DNA from: Paraphaeosphaeria minitans
Taxonomy: Eukaryota; Ascomycota; Dothideomycetes; Pleosporales; Didymosphaeriaceae
Assembly (NCBI GenBank): GCA_015832175.1
Contig: WJXW01000007.1
Location: 1,054,001-1,118,000, forward strand
DNA length: 64,000 nucleotides
Reading direction: 5' to 3'
Below are positions 25,199-36,660 of the stretch, one piece after another (within the stretch, counting starts at the first letter, position 1; every line of letters begins with the position of its first letter). Position numbers and translations under genes: made by a program. Under the pieces are notes generated by a model. It made no database searches. It saw only the letters and a list, made by a program, of their open reading frames with translations, and was not told the origin of the DNA.

Positions 25199-26800
25199 TA
25201 CACTTACTAGCTAGAGTATTAGTTAGTAGTAAACCTATAATAAGAAAGTCTAACCTTATTACTAAAGTTTAGCAGCTCTAGTAAAGAAACACCTTTACTA
25301 TTAAGCGTATTACTAGCTTAAGGCGTAAGAGAAGCACTTAAAATAGTAGTAAGGTGTAAGTATAGCGCCTTAATAAAATAGAAGTCCTAAGGTATAATAG
25401 TAGATTAAATATTCTAGATAAACTAGCAATTAGGTAAGAGATTTTATTCTAGCACTATAACACGTATATAGTAGGCCACTTTAGCGTACATAGAATGCTT
25501 AAGGCTATTAAAAGGACCTACTATTAGCCTCTTATAGGTTAAGATGTTTAGAAGTATATAAGAACTTATACTATTTACTAAAGGAGTAAAGCTCTAAGGC
25601 ATAGTAAGTATAGCTAGCTATTACCTTTTCTAACGCTAAAGAATATCTTTAAGGAAGTCTTACTAGACTTTATAACTAGATTCCTACTAGCAAAGAATTA
25701 AAGTAGCTACGCTTTTAATATAATCTTTATAATTATATGCTACTTCTCTAAGATAGCTATCTATATCCTTACACAGAAAACATAGAATATAAAGAAATTC
25801 ATAGAAGCCTACTTCTAAGAGGTTATCTTAAGTTTTAGTATTTAGAAAGGTATTATATCTAATAGGGACTCTACCTTCACCTCTACTTTTTAGGCAGAAA
25901 TATGCTACTAACTATAAGTAAAGCGTAGGCTTAGCACTACTTTCTACCCTTAAACAAATAGGCAAATAGAGCGCCAGAATTAGACACTTAAATAATACCT
26001 TTATATATTTATTACACCTCTATAAATAAACTAGGTTAAACTACTCCTAATAGCTTAAATTGTATATAACAACTCTATCCACAATTTAACAAAAACAACG
26101 CCTTTCTATATAGTATATAGTAAGCACCTTATCCTTACTACGCCTCCTATAGACAGTAGGCTAGAGGGGGAGCTACTAGATATAGTTAAAAGAGTAAAAT
26201 ATATATATAGCGTACACGTATTACTTATAGAACACCTACGCTTAGTATAAGAGTATTAGAGCTAGTACTATAATAAAAAGCATAAGTAAGAGTTATTCTA
26301 AAAAGGCGACTTAGTCCTACTTAGCATAAAAAATATATATATGCCTTAACAACTAAGTAAGAAGCTATTAACAAAATTTATTAGGCCCTTCTAAGTACAG
26401 GATATAGTTAGAATATAAGCATACTACTTACTCCTCCTACTACACTATTACATTTATAATATGTTTCACATTTCTCTTCTTAAATAATAGAAACTAAAGC
26501 TAGGAGTAGAAGACATTAACACCTAGCTACTAAAGGTTATACCTAAAAAAGAAAAAGCCTAGGAAGTAGAAGAAATTCTAGCTAAGTAAATAAGAAAGAG
26601 GTAAAAGTAATACCTACTCTACTAGAAAGGCTATAATAAGACTTAAGACACCTAGATTCTAGAGTTAGACTTTAAAGATATAGATAATCTAGTCTAAACC
26701 TTTAAAGGGAAAAGGGCTGCGTATATAAAGAAGAAGTAAAGAATATAATAAAAGTATATAAAATATAGATATAACGTATATTATTATAGAGCACTATAGC
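25199..26800 (+). mobile_element. Third Gypsy pol fragment (integrase and chromodomain), RIP-degraded
   Basis: The forward reading shows an integrase zinc domain near 25,450-25,570 (GHFSVHRMLKAIKRTYYWP-like, with RIP substitutions). The integrase core (DFITRFLLAKN, then IIICYFSK) follows near 25,660-25,760. A chromodomain-like stretch (KRKKYLLYQKGYNKT, then TWILELDF) lies near 26,590-26,680. The sequence differs from copies A and B, so it is another Gypsy lineage, probably the DNA into which the composite to the left was inserted. The 5' part is not in the window. Confidence 0.7.
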
Positions 26801-28237
26801 TTAGGGAGCACTTATAGCTTATTAGGGGTATTTACTTAAGGCCTATAGGCTAGCTTTTAAAAAGTAATTTAACTAAACTACGCGCTACCTACGCCTCTAC
26901 TACTTATTATTCTTATTATCCTTACTATTCTTACTATTCTTGCCTACTACACTTCTAGTAGTAATCTCTTCTCTACTCTCTTTATTACTATTATTTAAGT
27001 TACCCTTATTACAGCAAAGAGTAGACGCTAGATTAATCTAGAATAAGTTATTAGTATGCGTTTTAAGTGTAGAAAAGGTGCGAACTTACTATCTACTATA
27101 TAAAGGGAATAACTACTTTAAGAGTATTAGTAATCTAACGCTACTCTACTAGAATTAAGCCTAGATACTAAGGGCTAGTAGTAGGCACCTAGGTCGCTAT
27201 ACCTATAAGTGTACTAATATAAGCTATAATACGCTAGCAGTTAGCTAGATCTAAGTTAAATTACTTTTAGTAATAAGCTAGTTTTAGGCCTACTACCTTT
27301 ACACGCTTATTTGTTTTATACTACCTACTTAGGGTCTCTATAACTAAAATATAGTAGTAGTTATAAAGGGCGTATAGGCGATTAAGGCGCCTATTTATCG
27401 CCTTTAGTACCTATAAGTATTAGCTAAAGTGCATATATAACGTGTAACTCTAGATATACTAAGTTACACCCTCTATAATTACCTTTAATATAATAGTTAT
27501 AGTGCTTATTATTATCTTTAGTATAGTTGTTAGGGAGTTTTACTAAGTTCTACGTATAGCGTATATAAGTTATAAGTACTGCGTTATAGTTTATATACTT
27601 AGCATCTCTACTAAACGTAAAGGTGGTAGTATTATAAAGATTAGACTTTTTAATATATTTAGGTACTAGATAGTACAGCATCTTAGGTAATTAAAGGGGT
27701 TATTTAAAAATTAAGTGCTTTGTCTACGCTAAGAATAAGTTATTTATATATTATATAGGTGGAGAGCACACAAAGATTAAAACAACATTAACACTATATA
27801 GCTCTACTACCCTATATCACAAAAGGCTACAGTAAACAGAAGGTGTAGAAGCCTTATAATAAATAATACACGTAATGCGTTTATCACACGCGCTATTTAC
27901 TTATAACGCGCTGTTATAGCGTACACAACGCGCACCTCTATAGACACTCTTTTTCTTTTCTATAAGGTAAAGTTTTTATTAAGGCTATAGTATGCTATAG
28001 AGGACTACAGCTAGAGGGGAAGGTTCTATAATAGGTAGATTACAATATTATTATAGTGTTATAGTATCTAGCGCTAAGGCCTTATAGAGGGTCTATGCGC
28101 TAAGTAAGCTAGCTACGTAAAACCTACACTATACGTTAACTCTACACAAGATAAGTATTATTCTATTAATATTACTAGAGTTATCCTTTCACTATTCTTT
28201 CTAGTGTGAAGCAAGTACTATTGCCTATAACTAGACC
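26801..28237. other. AT-rich unclassified repeat relic
   Basis: RIP-like composition continues with no open frame. Weak forward readings near 27,000-27,300 contain a few cysteines but match nothing I recognise. It is probably the remains of one or more transposons. Confidence 0.5.
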
Positions 28238-29900
28238 TCACAATAAAGTAGCCTTCTATACTTCTTCTTTATTACTCTATTAGTCTTGTTTATCTTCCTC
28301 CTCTTTTATATAATAGTCTTTATCCTCTAGCTCTCCTTTAAAGTTAAAGATGTATACTTATACATCTATAGTAGAGGGTTTGTGTTTATAGAAGTTAGTG
28401 TATAATAACATGTATTACCTTCTAGCTCACTAGGTATCCCTTAGTAGATAGTTAGTAGACTAGCATCCTTCTTTATAGTATATAAAGCATTTCTGCTTCG
28501 TGTAAGAGCTTAAACTTCTAAAGTTACCTCTTTTTTTTAGTCTAAAGGTTAATCTTGTCTCTTCGTACGATGTAGTTTATTAGGCAAAAGCAGTCTAGGT
28601 TTTAGGCTACTGCCACTAGTGTGGCTCTATATATAGTGTCTCTGTCCTCACACATATAGGGATAGGCCCTAGCTATGCTCTATATGTATATACATTGCCT
28701 ACAGATAGTGTAGGTTATATTATTAAGATTATGCGAAGCGGTTTAGGTTAGAGTTATAGTATTATTATATAAAGGGTCTATAGCTTATAGTTAAGCTATA
28801 ATAGTTTAAAGAGTTTCTTTACATAGGTGTCCTTTATTATAGTATTAGTAGTAATAAAACCTTTCTTTATAAGAAAAATAATAAGCTTTTTTCTTACTAC
28901 ATAATTAATCTTATTAAAGGTTCTTTTCTTCTAGTTATTAAAATCTTTAATAAAAGAAAAAATTACCTTTTTACTTTTAAAACTGCTTACGCGATATTGC
29001 ACAATTATATATACTATATAAGTATTTAGCTGTTTTAGACAAGGGGGTAAGTAGCTATATAGATCTACTCTATCTACCTAGTACTTTTGTGCAATCTCTC
29101 CTCTTAAGGTAATAGCCTTAATATTTATTACTTCCTCTACTTATTAAAGCTATATTACTTTGTTTTCTTACTAAGGAGGCAGTATTAATTATTATATAAC
29201 ATTCTTAGGTTATAGTTCCTCTAGGAAGTCTCCTAGTCTTAAGGCTATATTATTGTTGTTATCTTTCTTAGTTATGCGACGTGTCTGTATTTAGTTATTG
29301 CTAGTTTAATTATGCGACTTATTTGCGTTTAGTTATTACTAGTTTAATTATGTAACCTGTTTTTTAGGGTTATAAATATACTCACTATCTCCTTTCTTTT
29401 CTATAAAATAGCTTAGACTAGATCGTATAACTCTTTATAGATATGCGCGCTTTATTTCTACTTATTGTATAATCTAAAATTTAATCTCTAGTAAAGGTAA
29501 TAAAATAGAGCCTATATATCTAGCTTATAAGGCGCTCTATCTTTAGACTTTACTAGTTTATAGTTAATTAGAATTAACTACTAATTAGTGTAGGTTTAGC
29601 TTAATATGCAATTAAGCATTTAAGGGTTAATAGTATACTATTATATAAAAGGGAAGAAGTAGGTTTAATTAATTACGTCTTATCTATTGTATAAAGGGGC
29701 ACTAAGGACCTTATAAAGTCTCTGCCTCTTAGCGCTAACCTAAGCAGTGGGTCCTTGTGCAGGTCCTTATAGGTAGGTAGGGCCTTATAAAGTCTCTGCC
29801 TCTTAGCGCTAACCTAAGTAGTGGGTCCTTGTGCGGGTCCCCACAGGTAGGTAGGCCCCTATTTCACTTAGTGCTGTTTGTACGATAAACTGTATAGACA
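28238..29900 (-). mobile_element. Truncated Copia copy in reverse orientation
   Basis: The reverse complement matches the 5' LTR, leader and gag of the complete Copia element, reaching the equivalent of 8,235. Near 28,560 the match jumps from the equivalent of 7,220 to that of 7,921, so about 0.7 kb of gag is deleted. Pol and the 3' LTR are absent. It is RIP-degraded, but several CpA/TpG positions survive that are mutated in the complete copy. Confidence 0.83.
29589..29900 (-). repeat. Copia LTR with an internal 74-bp tandem duplication (312 bp)
   Basis: This reverse-oriented LTR runs from the complement of AAACCTACA to TGTCTATACAG. It is 74 bp longer than the 238-bp LTRs because CCTTATAAAGTCTCTGCC and what follows (29,709-29,782) is repeated at 29,783-29,856. 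Confidence 0.85.
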
Positions 29901-31670
29901 AATATAACGCTTATACTATATCGCGGCGTATGCTATTACCTTTAAGAGATAGCGTAGCTACTAGATAGTAGGCCTTAAATAATAAAGGAAATGTTTAATT
30001 ACTAGTATAATAGTCTCTAAAATATTATTAAGTATACCTTTAGCGTTTTTAAGCGTTATTAGAGCATTTTTAATACGTTTTATAAGTTTAATATTATAAC
30101 TTAGGTTAAGCTTATATACGCTTTTATAGCTATACACAATCTAATTAATTAAATAGGTAATATAGGTAAGGACTTTAAGTAACTACCTATATATGCTGGT
30201 AAGTAGTATAAGAACTTTTTCTAAGAGGTTACTATTATAGAGGATTAACGCCTAATAAATTAGCCTCTAATAAGGGAGGAGTAGGAGTCGCAGTATAAGG
30301 AGATAGTAGAGGAGATATAAGCGTTATATAAATAAATAATTTAGAAAAGTAAGGTATAAGAGAGAAGGCGTAAGTTACTAGAATAGTAATACTATAGAGG
30401 GTAAGTAAAACACTAACTAGCGTATAGACTACTATTACTAGTTTTAGCGTGTTATGCTAATCTACTTTTATATACTTATTAACTTTCTATAGAAACTCTA
30501 TAACCTACTTTTTTTTAACTTACTATTACCCTCCTAAGTTAGCCTAATAGCGTATAGCTACAGCTACTTATTACGTAGAACACCTAGCTACTTATTTACT
30601 TTATTCTTTACTTAGGTTTTCTACACTAATTAAGGCTTAAGACTTAAATAGAGCTTAGTAATAAAAAGTAACTTAAAATACTTAGTAATTAGCATGTTTA
30701 AGTAGTAATCTAGGACGCTATACGTCTTTATAAAATAATTAATTACCTCTTACTAGGAATTTTTAAATAGAGCTTCTACTAATCCTCTAATTTCTACAGC
30801 TATATTACTAACCTACTTACTTAATTTATTAGCTAAAGTTATCTTTTTATAAAATCTCTCTACTATAGTTAACGTCTCTACACGCTTTTTATAAGGCCTT
30901 AGAGTTTTTACCTTATTACTATCCTTCTTACTATTACCTTTAACTATTACTATAATTAATTAATTAATATCTTTTACCCTAGCTCTATTAGTAATTACAC
31001 TATTAAATAGTTGCTAGTGTAGGTCCTTATACGCTAGAGGCTTTATATAATATTTTTAAGTATTTAGGTATTTCTTAAAGTACTCTATTAGCGCCTAGCT
31101 ATCTTTTATAATAACGCTAAACTTATTTATAGTAAATCTAGAGAAGTTATTTAGCTTTTACTAGACTTTCTAGTCTATTTTATAGTTATTATAGTAATTT
31201 TTACACTACTAGATAGATAACACTACGCCTAGTAAAGACACTAAAGCTACTTTTTTAGCTACTACACACTACGCTATTACTTTATAACTACTATTTATAT
31301 ATTACTTATAGTCTTCTACTTACTTTATAAGCGCTAAGAGGAGCGTCTTAATTATATATAGTAATTATAGACTCTAACTCTAGCTCCCTCTAGGCGTTAG
31401 TAATACTATAAACGTTAATAGAAATAACACTAGCGTCTATAATAAAAGAAAGAGAGTTAATATTAGTAATAAAATAGGCGTTAAGCTCTATAAGAGCTCT
31501 TATAACGCCTTATACGCTAGAGTACTTGAGTTAGTATAGAGAATTAATTAATAATACTAAAGTTTAATAAAATAAGACTTTTAGATAGGTAGTTACTAAA
31601 TATAGGTTAATCTGGATACGTTAGAAGCGGGTCTTTAGAACGATTTGTATAGCTATACTAACAAAAATTT
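29901..31670. other. AT-rich RIP-like relic up to the composition boundary
   Basis: TpA-rich sequence with frequent TAA/TAG in all frames. A minus-strand reading between 31,560 and 30,600 (for example ELNAYFITNINSLSFIIDA near 31,470) is coherent enough to suggest an old transposon protein, but I cannot name it. Ordinary GC composition starts at about 31,670. Confidence 0.5.
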
Positions 31671-32751
31671 CTACGCCAGCGCTTTACTAAAACCGGGCGA
31701 GATCAAGCCCAGATCACGATTTGAGATCACGCCCACCAAACAGGCCCTAAATAGCACAGCTAGTCAGTCCGCTCTTTCGGTTGCGTGCCCGACCAGGGGG
31801 CATGGTGCGATTTGCTGACCGGTACCTAGTCTGTGTCCGGATTTCCGAATACCTACCTAATGGCCATCAGTGCAGCGGCCCTGTCGTACCTACGGTACTT
31901 GCATGTGCCGATGTTGTCTTTCGATATCGTGGACAACAAGTTGGGCGCGTTGGTGTTGGCGATGCTCAAATCCGGTTCCTGTAGGTAGGTACTTACCGTA
32001 GGTACCTACCTACGCCGCTCTGTAGATGACCTTGAGCTGATCCCACATGCATATCATCCATGGAACGCCTGGTGATTCGCCACAATCGCCGTTTCTGGTC
32101 CTGTTTGGCTGGCCCAACATGAACGACGCCCTGGTCCTCATGACAAGAAGCTTTGCAAATGCTTTCTCGTTGGTTTTCGACATTGGACTGTCGGCTCCAA
32201 AGGCTTTGTCGTTGGATTTTGACATTTGACTGTCGTTTCACCGCAGAACCGTGCCGTACTTACGGTAGCGCTGATAACAAACATCCTACGCAACTATCGT
32301 AACAAGCTTCCTACGCAACTATCGTAACAAGCTTCCTACGCAACTATCGTAACAAGCTTCCTACGCAACTATCGTAACAAGCTTCCTACGCTACTGGTAT
32401 CGTAACAAGCTTCCCAAGCTTCCACCCGAAGCTCGCCACCAGAATGTTTGTCACACCAAGTGTGAAGTTAGGCAGCGTTGGATTAGCGGCGTGGTCCGAA
32501 CGGCTACCGAACAGGAAGCTGCATTCATTCAGCCGCCAATCACAATTATCGGCAGACTATTTTTTCATTTGCGCAATATCAAGGGCCTATGTCGCACTTT
32601 GAATCCGAAACGTTTAAAGGGCGGTTGTGCATCGTTGCAATGTGATGGGTGATAGAACCACGTCGTTGGGCGCAAACGCAACCTGCCGCGAGCTTGAAGA
32701 GTTTCCTTCCTTTCCCATTTGACCGCGCCATCATTTGCGCAAGCATGCCAT
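31671..32751. other. Intergenic region at the RIP boundary
   Basis: This is normal-GC DNA with no supported gene. It contains inverted GGTACC-type repeats (GTAGGTAGGTACTTACC and GTAGGTACCTACC around 31,982-32,013) and the 25-bp tandem array at 32,285. Short open frames on both strands near 32,000-32,240 lack family similarity. Confidence 0.6.
32285..32412. repeat. 25-bp tandem repeat, four exact copies plus one variant
   Basis: The unit CCTACGCAACTATCGTAACA plus AGCTT starts at 32,285, 32,310, 32,335 and 32,360. A fifth copy (32,385-32,412) carries a 3-bp insertion and substitutions. There are no spacers between units. Confidence 0.97.
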
Positions 32752-35686
32752 ATGGCGTCTCTGCTAAACCGATTGAGGGGACGTTCGCGCGAGGATGGCC
32801 TTGCACCCCAACGCGCCAACACAACTGCTACCGAGACGAGCAACACGACTGCCACCGAGACAATCAACACTTCGGACCGTGTGGGCGACGATGAGCGTGA
32901 GCAAACCACCGGGTACCATGTGGATGTTACTTCCCCCTTAACTGAGACATGTACCACCATATCTTACCTCACACTGACCTTGTGTTCGTACCTCAGGCAA
33001 ACCTACAATGGCTGGCTCCGGAAAACAACACGATCCCGAGAAGCTTCCCCACGAGGTCAACACCTCTGGAGACACACCAGGTGTCCATGTCGACGCTGAC
33101 GATGAGGCTGAGCTGCCTGAGGACCTTAGAGATATCCCCGCAATCGTACGGTCGATCGTCAGTCTCGAGGACGACCCCAACGCGCCGACCATCACTTTCC
33201 GCTATTTTCTCTTGTGCTTCCTCTTTGTGCCGCCCGGGGCCGTCCTCTTTCAGATGGGCATCTTCAGGACAACGGCCTCTGCATATCCAGTGCTTTTCGT
33301 GCAGATCGGTGAGCGTCGCCTGCTGGTTGTGTCTTGCTGCTCTAACAAACATAGCATCGCACTATGTCGGAACTTGGCTCGCGGATATCCTGCCTAACAA
33401 GACTGTTCGGGTTCCGTTCACAAAGTGGGGTTTCAGCTTGAATCCTGGCCCTTGGAGCGCAAAAGGTACGGTTTGGTGTCAACCCGCGTCTAGCCGACAC
33501 TGACGCGCGCAGAGAACGTCCTTGTCACGGTTACTGCTGCCTCGGGAGCAACCTCTAATGCCGCATGGGCCCCCATATCACTGGCGCAGCTCTACTATGG
33601 CACCAAGATCCCGGTGGCAGCATGCCTCTTCTTCATGTGGGCTATTGTCTACATCGGATACGCTATGGTAAGTGGCATCTGTACAGTACTAGGACAGAAG
33701 TCTGAGTATAATCGGCCTACTTGTGGCCTGCCCTGGCGCAATACACTATACTCAGACTTTGGTCCAAGTATTGTATATTCAAAAAATGCATGTTCAGCCT
33801 TTAACCATCCCAGGCCGCATTGGCTCGACAATTCCTCCTATACGACCCAATCTATGTGTATGTATCTCGGAAGCTTTGTCTTGGTATATTCTAACATCAT
33901 GTCAGCTGGCCCTATTCTTTGATGCAGACTGCTGTCTTCGAAACTCTTCATAAGTCTGTGCAAGATTCTTGGATTGTTCGAAAACAGAAGTATGTGTTCT
34001 TTGGCGCTTTTCTCTTCATGACGCTCTGGGAGTTCCTTCCAGAATACGCGTTCCCTATGCTCAGTTCGCTGTCCTTCCTATGCTGGGTCGCTCCACGGAA
34101 TGCGGTAGCGAACTTTGTCGGTGCCGGGCTCGGCGGCATGGGCTTCCTCAACCTTACCTTGGATTGGGCAAACATCAGTAATCAGTCGCTGATCAGCCCC
34201 ATGATTGTTCCCTTCTGGACAACAGTGGTGTTGACTGTGGCCTTCATCTTCAACTGCTGGGTCCTAATACCTGCGGCTAAGTACGGCAACCTCAGCAGCT
34301 GGGCAAACGATCAGCTCATGTCGAACCGGCTTTTCCTCCAGAACGGAACGCGGTATCCAGTGACCGCTCTGATTAACCCGGATACAACGTTTAACGAGAC
34401 CGCTTATCAAGAACATGGACCGATATATGTCGGAACACAGCAGCTGTGGAGTCTATTTTTCGACTACTCGTCCTACATTAGTGCCCTGACTTGGATGGCA
34501 TTGTTCGGATATCCCAAGATCAAAGAGACAATTCAGGTGCTTCGAAAACGAGCCAGAGACAGGAAGAACAACACCAGCGTCAACGACTTCTACAATGATC
34601 GCCTGAATGTACTCATGCGATCTTACCAAGAAGTTCCTCTTTGGTGGTACATCGTCTTGTTCGTTGTCTCCTTCGTAACCATCATCACGATTTTAGGGTG
34701 TGGATACTTCTTCATTCCTATCTGGACCTTCTTCGTGGCCATATTCTCTTCTGGTGCTATGATCATCCCCTTCGCTTGGCTCTATTCCTTCTCCAGTTTC
34801 CAGGTACCGATTGGCTCGTTCAATGAGCTTCTCTACGGCTATATGGTGCATGCCACGAATGGACACAAGCACCCTGCTGGAGCTACCGCATATGGCTCTA
34901 TCGCTGGGGACATCTGGTATCGCGCTCAGTATATGCTTCAGGACCAAAAGATAGGACACTACATGCACGTACCGCCGCGCGCAATCTTCCTTAGCCAAAT
35001 CTTTGGCGAACTGCTAGGCGTTCCGATCAACTACGGCATCATCCAGTGGATATTGAAGAATAAGCGCGAATACCTGCTGGGCGACAAGACCGACCCCTTG
35101 CACCAATGGACTGGTCAAAGGTACTTCTTCCCATATTTAACAAGATCAGACGTCGGCTGACCAACAGTCTTTCCAACTATAATACTCTGGGCGTACAATA
35201 CGTACTAGTAGGACCAAAACGGCTGTTCTCGGAAGCCTTGTACAAGCCGCTACCGTACGCCTTTTTGTATGGTGCGCTGGCTCCGTTCCTGCTCTTCGCG
35301 CTGCACAAAGCTTTTCCCAAATCCAAGCTCAAGTTCCATCTCTGTAAGTTATGATCCTTGTTGCGCGCGGCGAATGTTGAAGCCGCTTACAGTTAGCAGG
35401 GAATGTTACAATATTCGGCACAGGAATGTCTCAATTCTACGGCAATCTTTCCACTGGCTACATTTCGCGCTTCATTGTCGGCTACATCGGCATGTACTGG
35501 TTCTACCGTCACCGGTTCCAGACTTGGAAACGGTACAACTACCTTGTAGCTGCCGCTTTCGACGCTGGGTTCAACATTGCGATGCTGCTGATCTTCGTCA
35601 TCTTCAGCAGCGGAAAGGTCATCAACATGCCATATTGGTGGGGTAACAACGAATCGAGCGTGGAGAGGTGCTTTGCTCTGGAGTAG
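32752..35686 (+). CDS. OPT-family oligopeptide transporter
   Basis: Polytopic plasma-membrane transporter for small peptides or related compounds, a proton symporter by family knowledge. I assemble eight exons: 32,752-32,896, 32,997-33,308, 33,355-33,465, 33,513-33,667, 33,814-33,857, 33,906-35,120, 35,168-35,343 and 35,400-35,686, giving 814 residues, in the usual range. Family marks are SLNPGPW, the QFLLYDPIYVWPYSLMQT segment created by splicing, VPPRAIFLSQIFGE, HQWTGQ and QYVLVGPKRLF; many hydrophobic segments are visible. The first exon (Thr/Asn-rich) rests on a GTGAGC donor, a CTGAC branch site and matching phase; the ATG at 33,008 is an alternative start that would remove 52 residues. 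Introns are 46-56 bp except the first (100 bp) and the fourth (146 bp), which holds a MITE. The frame is intact throughout. Confidence 0.92.
33684..33773. mobile_element. 90-bp MITE (Tc1/mariner-like) inside an OPT intron
   Basis: It has imperfect terminal inverted repeats of about 27 bp: CAGTACTAGGACAGAAGTCT at the left end and its near complement ending TTGGTCCAAGTATTG at the right. TA lies on both sides (33,682-33,683 and 33,774-33,775). Removing the 90 bp and one TA shrinks the host intron from 146 to 54 bp, the normal size for this gene. Confidence 0.75.
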
Positions 35687-36269
35687 GTTCGCAATCTGGT
35701 ACCATGGGGTCCGCCTAGTCGACAGCGGTAGGGCTGAGTAGCGTGCGTATCGGATGGTTCGTACCACAATGCCTGACACAAAAAACAATGGTTCCGGCCC
35801 ACACATCATATTTTAGTAACTCACTCAATTATACCTTAATAATATTGAGTGTAATAGTCTAGTGAACTATCCACAGACAGACCTACTGTAAAGAGTCCCC
35901 AGTTTTTATTGTTGGCCACTTTGTGCCACGAGTTGGTCCTTCCTTGCCCATAATTGCATGGTTATCAAATCGTGTGCAAATTACACTCCTAAATTGCGCC
36001 AAACTTGCACTTACTCCTGCGTGACTGCCTTGACATGCAGTGGTATGCATAACCTGCCGATCCTTGTGCTGACACGCGCGAAACATCCTTCAGCTCCCCA
36101 TATTTTACATGGGTAGTCAAGCTATATCCTTCACACTCTTGTCTGCTGCCTATCCGCTCTACGAAATGCTTATGGTTATATTGTCTTCATTCATACGGAC
36201 GGACCAGCTCCGAAGCTACGAGGACGCCTTAAGGTTAATAATGTACTAGCTGTTCATCTAAGGACGCGG

Positions 36270-36344
36270 CCTGATCAAACATGCAAGGGACTTGTGCAAA
36301 CCGCTGGTTTGAACATGTCCCTAGGCACTGGAGGTTTGATCAGG
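36270..36344. repeat. Imperfect hairpin (inverted repeat)
   Basis: The arms begin CCTGATCAAAC and end GTTTGATCAGG, with GGGACTTGTGCAAACC pairing against GGTTTGAACATGTCCC around a short central GCT. It could be a foldback element or a structured RNA; no target duplication is obvious. Confidence 0.7.
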
Positions 36345-36611
36345 GTGCTCATTACTTGTAGTCGGTCATCCGGAGCTTCAGACATCCAAGGAGCATCCTC
36401 AAACTAAACTGGCCAAATATACCGGAATGCAGTGCGACTGCACTGTAATGGTTCGAAGTTGTGAAGGCATAGGTTGCCTGGCAGAAGAAGGGTACGGTAA
36501 TCAAGTGGGACGGGGACACTGATGGCAGTGACGAGACGGCCAGGTGCACCCATTTTTACTCTCTTAAACGCCACACGCGAGCAGAATATTGTGTCACATA
36601 CTGCCTATGCA

Positions 36612-36660
36612 TTGCCTACCCTGGGATGACATACTATACTCAGACTTCTATCCTGGTGCT
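36612..36660. mobile_element. Truncated second copy of the OPT-intron MITE
   Basis: The sequence GCCTACCCTGGGATGACATA followed by CTATACTCAGACTTCTATCC aligns with the right half of the element at 33,684-33,773. The left inverted repeat is missing. Confidence 0.6.

Noticed and set aside
32285..32412. Possible CRISPR-like array
   Set aside because: Repeats are directly adjacent without spacers and the genome is eukaryotic; it is a simple tandem repeat.
32565..32960. 131-codon minus-strand frame upstream of the OPT gene
   Set aside because: It overlaps the proposed first OPT exon, has no recognisable features, and the plus strand has coherent splice signals.
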